From assembly GCA_002373045.1 (NCBI GenBank), contig DFHU01000039.1:1-28653 (forward strand): a stretch of 28,653 bases of DNA, given 5' to 3'. This document shows, in pieces, positions 24,276 to 28,653 of the stretch. The position numbers were made by a program, and so were the translations under genes. The notes under the pieces were generated by a model. The model made no database searches. It was given only the letters and a program-made list of their open reading frames with translations, and was not told where the DNA came from. The DNA is from Pseudoselenomonas ruminantium. Lineage in GTDB: Bacteria > Bacillota > Negativicutes > Selenomonadales > Selenomonadaceae. The stretch's first letter is position 1, and every line of letters begins with the position of its first letter.

Positions 24276-25562
24276 TTAAAATATATCCCTGGCCAGAACA
24301 ATCGTCTCGTCGCGGTTCGGGCCAACGGAGACAATGCCCAGCTTGATGCCGGTTACTTCTGCCATGCGTTCCAGATATTTCTTCGCATTTTCCGGCAGTT
24401 CCTCGTACTTGCGGATTTTGCTGATATCCGTGTTCCAGCCCTCAAAAGTCTCATACACCGGCTCTACTTCAGCCAGAACTTTAAGGCTGGCGGGGATTTC
24501 GTTGAGGATTTCGCCCTTGTACTTGTAGGCTACGCACATCTTGATTTCCTCGAATTTATCGAGAATGTCCAGACGCGTTACCGCCATGTAGTCGATACCG
24601 GAGATAAGACCGGCATAGCGCACCACGCAGGCATCGAGCCAGCCCGTGCGGCGGGGACGCCCCGTGACCACACCATATTCATGGCCTTCTTCACGGATTT
24701 TTTCACCGATGGCGTTGAGCTGCTCTGTGGGGAAGGGGCCTTCGCCGACACGGGTGCAGTAGGCCTTAACGATACCCACAACCTTGTCAATCTTGTTGGG
24801 CGCCACACCGGCACCAACAGCTACACCGCCGGAAATTGGATGGGATGCCGTAACATACGGATAAGTACCATAGTCGATATCGAGCATGGTCGCCTGTGCA
24901 CCTTCAAAGAGAATCTTGCGGCCTTCCTTGATTTCGTCATTCAAGAGCGCAATCGTATCGCAGACATACGGGCGCAGACGTTCTGCATAGCCCAGGTATT
25001 CCTTGAGAATTTCGTCATAGGAGAGCGGCTCATGGTCATACAGGAGTTTCAGTTCCTTGTTCTTGATTTCGAGGTTTTCCTTGAGACGTTTCGCAAATTC
25101 TTCCTCGTCCATCAAATCGCAAACGCGGATGCCGATGCGGTTATCGCGGTCCATATAGCAGGGGCCGATACCGCGCTTGGTCGTACCGATTTTATTCTTG
25201 CCACGGGCTTCATCGCCGATACCATCCATAAGACGATGGTAAGGCAGTACCACATGCGCACGGTTGGAAATGCGGATGCCGGACAGGTCGATGCCGCGTT
25301 CAGCCAGCCCATCCATTTCCTCCAGCATAATCATCGGGTCAAACGCCACGCCATTGCCCACAATGCAGTGCGCACCCTTGAACAAAATTCCGGAGGGCAT
25401 CAGACGCAGCTTATATGCCTCGCCATCTACCACTACCGTGTGACCGGCATTGCTGCCGCCCTGAAAACGGACTACCGTATCGGCCTGCTGGGCCAGATAA
25501 TCCACGATTTTGCCCTTACCTTCGTCACCCCACTGGGTACCTGTTACTACTACTGTTGACAT
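24276..25562 (-). CDS. purA: Adenylosuccinate synthetase
   Basis: 428 aa, standard length. Joins IMP and aspartate using GTP to give adenylosuccinate, first committed step to AMP. P-loop-like GTQWGDEGKGKIVDYL (8-23), the SNAGHTVV segment (38-45) with the catalytic His, IGTTKRGIGPCYMDR (around 125-140), and the VGIVKAYCTRVGEGPFPTE and GRPRRTGWLD stretches near the IMP and GTP sites. AAGGAGAGAG precedes the ATG by about five bases. It lies 36 bases downstream of purB with no terminator between, so both AMP-branch enzymes are co-transcribed. Confidence 0.97.
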   Translation of the reverse strand: MSTVVVTGTQWGDEGKGKIVDYLAQQADTVVRFQGGSNAGHTVVVDGEAYKLRLMPSGILFKGAHCIVGNGVAFDPMIMLEEMDGLAERGIDLSGIRISNRAHVVLPYHRLMDGIGDEARGKNKIGTTKRGIGPCYMDRDNRIGIRVCDLMDEEEFAKRLKENLEIKNKELKLLYDHEPLSYDEILKEYLGYAERLRPYVCDTIALLNDEIKEGRKILFEGAQATMLDIDYGTYPYVTASHPISGGVAVGAGVAPNKIDKVVGIVKAYCTRVGEGPFPTEQLNAIGEKIREEGHEYGVVTGRPRRTGWLDACVVRYAGLISGIDYMAVTRLDILDKFEEIKMCVAYKYKGEILNEIPASLKVLAEVEPVYETFEGWNTDISKIRKYEELPENAKKYLERMAEVTGIKLGIVSVGPNRDETIVLARDIF

Positions 25563-25598
25563 AAGACTCTCTCCTTAAATCATTGATTCTATGTAAAA

Positions 25599-26891
25599 TC
25601 AAAGTCCAAAACGCTCAAAAATCATATCTACATGACGCAGGAAATACTGGTAATCGAAGCAGTCATCGATTTCTTCCTTGGTCAGGTATTTTGTAATATC
25701 CGGGTCATTTTCCACGCTCGTGCGGAAATCCTGTCCTTCCATCCAGCGTTTCATGGCGTTGCGCTGTACCCATTTATAGGCATCCTCACGCAGTACGCCC
25801 TTCTCCACTACGGACAGCATAATGCGCTGACTGTAGATAAGTCCACCCGTACGCTCCATATCGTGCAGCATCTTGTCCGGGTAAACCAGCAGTTTATCAA
25901 TGATATTCGTCAGCTTCCGCGTGCAATAATCCACATTGATGGTGCTGTCCGGCAGGATAACGCGTTCTACCGAGGAATGAGAAATATCGCGCTCATGCCA
26001 AAGCGTAATGTCCTCGAGTGCTGCTACGGCATTGCCGCGCACCAAACGTGCCATACCGGAAATGCGTTCGCAGTTGATGGGGTTGCGCTTATGCGGCATA
26101 GCCGAAGACCCCTTCTGGCCCGGGGAGAAATATTCTTCCGCTTCACGGATATCCGTACGCTGCAGGTTACGGACTTCCGTAGCAATCTTTTCGAGCGTGC
26201 TGGACACAATGGCGAGCGTTGTCACAAATTCCGCATGGCGGTCACGCTGAATAACCTGTGTAGCCAGCGGAACCGGCGTAAGGCCGAGTTTCTTGGCCAC
26301 ACGCTGCTCGATTTCCGGGTCGATATTGGAATAAGTACCAACCGCACCGGAGAGCTTGCAGACGGAAACCGTCTTCTTGGCATGCTCAACACGGTCAATA
26401 TCGCGTTCAATTTCCGCACTCCACAGAGCCATCTTCAGACCAAAGGTCATCGGCTCAGCGTGAATGCCATGGGTACGGCCAATGCAGGGCGTATGCTTGA
26501 ATTCCACGGCACGGCGGCGCAGAACCTCACGGAATTTGCGCAAATCATCTAAGATGATATCGGCTGCATCCCGCATCATCATGCAGTAAGCGGTGTCCTT
26601 AACGTCGCTCGACGTCAACCCCTTATGCACATACTTGGAATCCTCACCAACATTTTCGGCGACATTGGTCAGAAAGGCAATGATATCATGATGCGTAACG
26701 GATTCAATTTCCTTAATGCGTTTCACATCAAATTTTGCCTTGGCGCGAATATTCTTCGCCGCTTCCGCCGGGATTTCGCCCAGCTCTGCCATGGCGTCGC
26801 AAGCAGCCAGTTCCACATTCAGAATCTGCTGCCATTCGTTCTCGATGGACCACAGGTGACCCATCTCCGGGTTGGTGTAACGTTCAATCAT
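25599..26891 (-). CDS. purB: Adenylosuccinate lyase
   Basis: 430 aa. Cleaves adenylosuccinate to AMP and SAICAR to AICAR, releasing fumarate. The fumarase/aspartase-superfamily signature SSAMPHKRNPINCE carries the catalytic loop; KGLTSSDVKDTA, GRTHGIHAEPMTFGLK and TQVIQRDRHAEF are the other lyase-superfamily regions. The start is the ATG at 26891 with GAGGAGG nine bases upstream (protein begins MIERYTNPEMG); an open frame extends further upstream into the leader but has no support. Own promoter at 27037-27065 and a structured leader. The fumarate released here and by aspA feeds the same pool. Confidence 0.97.
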   Translation of the reverse strand: MIERYTNPEMGHLWSIENEWQQILNVELAACDAMAELGEIPAEAAKNIRAKAKFDVKRIKEIESVTHHDIIAFLTNVAENVGEDSKYVHKGLTSSDVKDTAYCMMMRDAADIILDDLRKFREVLRRRAVEFKHTPCIGRTHGIHAEPMTFGLKMALWSAEIERDIDRVEHAKKTVSVCKLSGAVGTYSNIDPEIEQRVAKKLGLTPVPLATQVIQRDRHAEFVTTLAIVSSTLEKIATEVRNLQRTDIREAEEYFSPGQKGSSAMPHKRNPINCERISGMARLVRGNAVAALEDITLWHERDISHSSVERVILPDSTINVDYCTRKLTNIIDKLLVYPDKMLHDMERTGGLIYSQRIMLSVVEKGVLREDAYKWVQRNAMKRWMEGQDFRTSVENDPDITKYLTKEEIDDCFDYQYFLRHVDMIFERFGL

Positions 26892-26951
26892 TAGTGAATT
26901 CCTCCTCAGGATTCTTGCGGCGTCACTGCACCGCGGAAGTGAAAACACGAT

Positions 26952-27008
26952 AAAAAAACTCAAATTGACTGCCCCGCCATCTGCGAGCCTCAGCCTCATT
27001 TTGAGTTT
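26952..27008 (-). promoter_or_regulatory. Candidate attenuator in the purB leader
   Basis: On the purB transcript AAACTCAAA pairs with TTTGAGTTT (9 bp) across a 35-base loop, followed without a gap by a T run (TTTTTTTATC), i.e. a terminator-shaped structure about 60 bases before the start codon and 20 bases after the predicted transcription start. A competing small CTCA-AAA-TGAG hairpin overlaps the 5' arm. The loop is G-rich (AGGCTGAGGCTCGCAG, GGCGGGGC). It shows none of the conserved bases of purine riboswitches or a T-box; the stem is AT-rich and termination strength is uncertain. Confidence 0.5.
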
Positions 27009-27036
27009 GGAGAAAGTTCTTTAGTTTCCCTTTCTT

Positions 27037-27065
27037 ATAATAGCAAAGCGGAGGGCCAGTGTCAA
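27037..27065 (-). promoter_or_regulatory. purB-purA promoter
   Basis: Minus strand TTGACA (27065-27060), 17-base spacer, TATTAT (27042-27037): a near-consensus sigma-A promoter about 145 bases upstream of the purB ATG. The stretch from here back to 27147 shows nothing else except one exact DnaA-type 9-mer TTATCCACA at 27137-27145. Confidence 0.85.
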
Positions 27066-27204
27066 CCTCTGCCGTCAATCATGCACAAAGATGCAATTAC
27101 AACGAACAAAAGAGTTGTGAAACACAAATTTCAAGTTTATCCACATATATAAATTGCAGTTTGTCGTGGAGTTCGTGATAAAGGTATCCGGTTCATACGT
27201 GGTT

Positions 27205-27400
27205 AGGGGCAAACGGGGGAGTACTTTTTCTGATTCCGCTAAACGCCCCTCCCTGAAAGAAATCGCTGTTTAGGTATATGCGCCGGGCAAGCCGGCGGCG
27301 CGTCTTTCAACGTGCTTTCCGGTAACTGCCTACGTCGGGCCGGCCTTCACTGCGTTCAGGCAGTCGCTCCTACAGAAAAAGCACTCCCCCGTCCGCCCCC
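27205..27400 (-). ncRNA. Putative structured RNA, copy 1
   Basis: About 196 bases, sense inferred as the minus strand. Terminal stem: 27205-27232 pairs with 27373-27400; all four apparent mismatches (27205, 27211, 27212, 27223) are G-U pairs on the minus strand but A-C clashes on the plus strand. Inside, on the minus strand, come a CTGCCT...AGGCAG hairpin with TGAACGCAGTGAAG in its loop, a GC-rich hairpin CGCCGG-CTTGC-CCGGCG and a CTAAAC...GTTTAG hairpin, giving a multibranched fold. Homologous to copy 2. No promoter or family was recognised; transcription is unproven. Confidence 0.5.
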
Positions 27401-27508
27401 AAGTTGCGGATTAGACTATTGCTACGAACTCGTTGCTCCCGTCACAAGAACATCGATGTACTTGCTGCTTATCACTACGAAATTGATGGTTTGTACGGAC
27501 ATCACTTA

Positions 27509-27703
27509 GGGCGGAGGTGGTGATGCTTTTCGCCGTGGAACGACTGTCCGAACGCAGTGAGGACTGGCCCACAAACGGCACAGACTAAATACTGAGCTGA
27601 ACGTACGCGCCGCCGGTCTTGCCCGGCGCAGGTGACTAAAAAGCCCATACATTTACTTGTGGGTCATTTCGTGCAACGGCGAAAAGTATTACCACCTCCG
27701 CCC
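27509..27703 (+). ncRNA. Putative structured RNA, copy 2
   Basis: 195 bases, sense inferred as plus. Terminal 28-bp stem 27509-27536 with 27676-27703; the only two irregular positions (27522, 27525) are G-U pairs on the plus strand. Same order of internal helices as the minus strand of copy 1: CTGTCCG...CGGCACAG hairpin containing CGAACGCAGTGAGG, the CGCCGG-TCTTG-CCCGGCG hairpin, and a CCCATACA...TTGTGGG hairpin. Where the copies differ in helices both strands of the helix have changed (for example TTTTTCTG/CAGAAAAA against TTTTCGCCG/CGGCGAAAA). Confidence 0.5.
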
Positions 27704-27758
27704 AAACTGAGCTGTAACAAAAATCTTTCAGTACGCACTGACAAACTGCAATTTATAA

Positions 27759-27789
27759 GAGCCCGCTGACACGTTTCGTCAGCGGACTC
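27759..27789 (-). terminator. Intrinsic terminator after metQ
   Basis: 12-bp stem GAGYCCGCTGAC/GTCAGCGGRCTC with a 7-base loop; the one irregular pair is G-U on the minus strand, matching transcription of metQ. The U-tract is short (TTATAAATT) and coincides with the end of the 610-bp inverted-repeat element. It lies 33 bases past the metQ stop. Confidence 0.82.
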
Positions 27790-27821
27790 TTTAGCCGTCA
27801 GGCGGATAACTCTGTGCGCAA

Positions 27822-28634
27822 TTAGAATGCCGGCACAACCGCACCTTTATATTTTTCGTTGATAAAGTCTTTAACCTCTTTGCTCTGCAAAGCCTTAATC
27901 AGCGCCTGAATTTCCGGACGCTTTTCATCCCCTTCGCGAACCGCAACGATGTTCACATACGGAGAAGTGCTGTCTTCCATAAAGAGCGCATCCTTGGTCG
28001 GCACGAGGTTGACCTGCATAGCGTAGTTGGTGTTGATTACCGCTGCATCCACATCATCAAGCGTACGCGGAACCTGCGCAGCTTCTACTTCCTGGAACTT
28101 GAAGTTATGCGGATTGCCCGTTACGTCCTGCACCGTAGCCTTTTCCTTCACGCCGTCTTTCAGCGTGATAAGGCCTGCCTTCTGCAAAAGCAGCAGGGCG
28201 CGGCCGCCGTTGGTCGGGTCGTTCGGGATGGCAATAGCGGCGCCATCTTTGAGTTCCTTCAGGTCTTTAACCTTCTTGGAGTATACCCCCATGGGCTCGA
28301 TATGCACGCCAAACGCATTTTTCAGCTTGACTTCCTTATGTTCTTCCATGAAGTTCACCAGATACGGTTCATGCTGGAAGAAGTTGGCGTCCAGTTCCTT
28401 GTCGTTGAGTGCCAGATTCGGCTGTACATAATCGTTGAATTCCACGATTTCCAGCTTGATGCCGTCCTTTTCCAGCAGCGGCTTCACGATTTCCAGAATC
28501 TCTGCATGAGGCACGGCCGTAGCGCCGACCTTCAACGCCTTGCTGTCCGTCTTGGCTGCCTGTTCACTGCCGCAGCCGGCAAAGGCCATCGCCGCAATCA
28601 GCAGCGTACCGATAAGTGCTAAAACTTTTTTCAT
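27822..28634 (-). CDS. metQ: D-methionine ABC transporter substrate-binding lipoprotein (NlpA/MetQ family)
   Basis: 270 aa. Type II signal peptide with hydrophobic core and lipobox AFAGC, lipidated Cys21; then a NlpA-family periplasmic domain: LKVGATAVPHAEILEIVKPLL (35-55), NFFQHEPYL (near 105), IAIPNDPTNGGRALLLLQKAGLI, and the N-terminal half of the DDVDAAVINTNYA segment near 190-205, all typical of MetQ. Captures methionine for MetN (ATPase) and MetI (permease), whose genes would be expected upstream, beyond the window end. GGGAGGT lies seven bases before the ATG. Methionine versus another amino acid cannot be separated with certainty within NlpA. Confidence 0.93.
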   Translation of the reverse strand: MKKVLALIGTLLIAAMAFAGCGSEQAAKTDSKALKVGATAVPHAEILEIVKPLLEKDGIKLEIVEFNDYVQPNLALNDKELDANFFQHEPYLVNFMEEHKEVKLKNAFGVHIEPMGVYSKKVKDLKELKDGAAIAIPNDPTNGGRALLLLQKAGLITLKDGVKEKATVQDVTGNPHNFKFQEVEAAQVPRTLDDVDAAVINTNYAMQVNLVPTKDALFMEDSTSPYVNIVAVREGDEKRPEIQALIKALQSKEVKDFINEKYKGAVVPAF

Positions 28635-28653
28635 AGAGGTACCTCCCTTATAA

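Larger units (their letters stand above)
27148..27757. repeat. 610-bp gene-free element bounded by perfect 18-bp inverted repeats
   Basis: TATAAATTGCAGTTTGTC (27148-27165) recurs as its exact reverse complement at 27740-27757. Inside are two inverted ~195-bp structured copies (27205-27400 and 27509-27703) separated by 108 bases, and no credible coding sequence. If the true repeat starts at AAATTG, both ends are flanked by TATA, compatible with a TA-type target duplication, but this is ambiguous. It lies between the purB promoter and the metQ terminator. It could be a non-autonomous mobile element or a locus built from duplicated RNA genes. Confidence 0.65.

Noticed and set aside
26892..27030. 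Purine riboswitch or T-box before purB
   Set aside because: The conserved core bases of purine aptamers and the T-box sequence are not present.
27312..27509. Short plus-strand frame inside the 610-bp element
   Set aside because: No ribosome site and no recognisable protein; it crosses structured copy 1 and the spacer.
27205..27703. Retron or CRISPR-type repeat region
   Set aside because: No reverse transcriptase or cas gene nearby, and only two divergent inverted copies rather than regular spaced repeats.
27148..27757. Insertion sequence
   Set aside because: No transposase or remnant of one could be found in any frame; kept only as a repeat with terminal inverted repeats.

Overview
The window looks like chromosomal DNA of a diderm Firmicute of the Negativicutes (Selenomonas-like); the genus is inference. 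LPS genes (ADP-heptose synthesis, heptosyltransferases, an LptD/OstA-like outer-membrane protein) sit beside typically Firmicute features: strong AGGAGG-type ribosome sites, GTG/TTG starts, a GlnK/GlnL(YcbA/YcbB)-like two-component pair, and an HPr that keeps both His15 and Ser46. No tRNA, rRNA, CRISPR array, transposase or integrase was found.

Layout. 1-1396 (-): 5' part of an L-lactate permease, cut by the window edge. 1477-11245 (-): a tightly packed envelope operon read from lptD-like through a PfkB kinase paralogue, rfaE2, waaC-like, a second GT9 transferase, rfaE1, hldD and gmhB to a membrane sulfatase/LTA-synthase-fold protein. It holds every ADP-heptose step except the isomerase GmhA. 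11470-14489 (-): aspartase and a DASS dicarboxylate carrier. Divergent from these, 14673-16887 (+) is the GlnK/GlnL-like two-component system that may control them. 17072-19888 (+): a membrane diguanylate cyclase with periplasmic solute-binding-type sensor domains, then an HD-domain protein. 20120-24197 (-): ptsI, ptsH and an upstream sigma-54 activator. 24276-26891 (-): the purB-purA operon. 26892-27821: a 0.9-kb gene-free region with a purB promoter/leader and a 610-bp inverted-repeat element. 27822-28634 (-): metQ.

Most notable: (1) The sigma-54 activator at 22518-24197 carries an N-terminal HPr-like domain with a GIHAR active site (His16) and a Ser46-like serine. Just downstream lie three palindromes (TTGGTAAATATTACCAA type), a consensus sigma-54 promoter and ptsH-ptsI, with a strong terminator between ptsH and ptsI. 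This reads as a self-contained loop in which PTS phosphorylation could directly control transcription of the general PTS proteins. (2) Two divergent ~195-nt copies of a structured element lie in inverted orientation at 27205-27703. All six unpaired-looking positions in their terminal stems become G-U pairs when each copy is read on its own homologous strand, and helices show compensatory changes, which points to an undescribed structured RNA. (3) A cluster of DnaA boxes lies at 16905-16976, away from any dnaA gene. (4) A duplicated 35-bp promoter/operator unit precedes the LPS operon.
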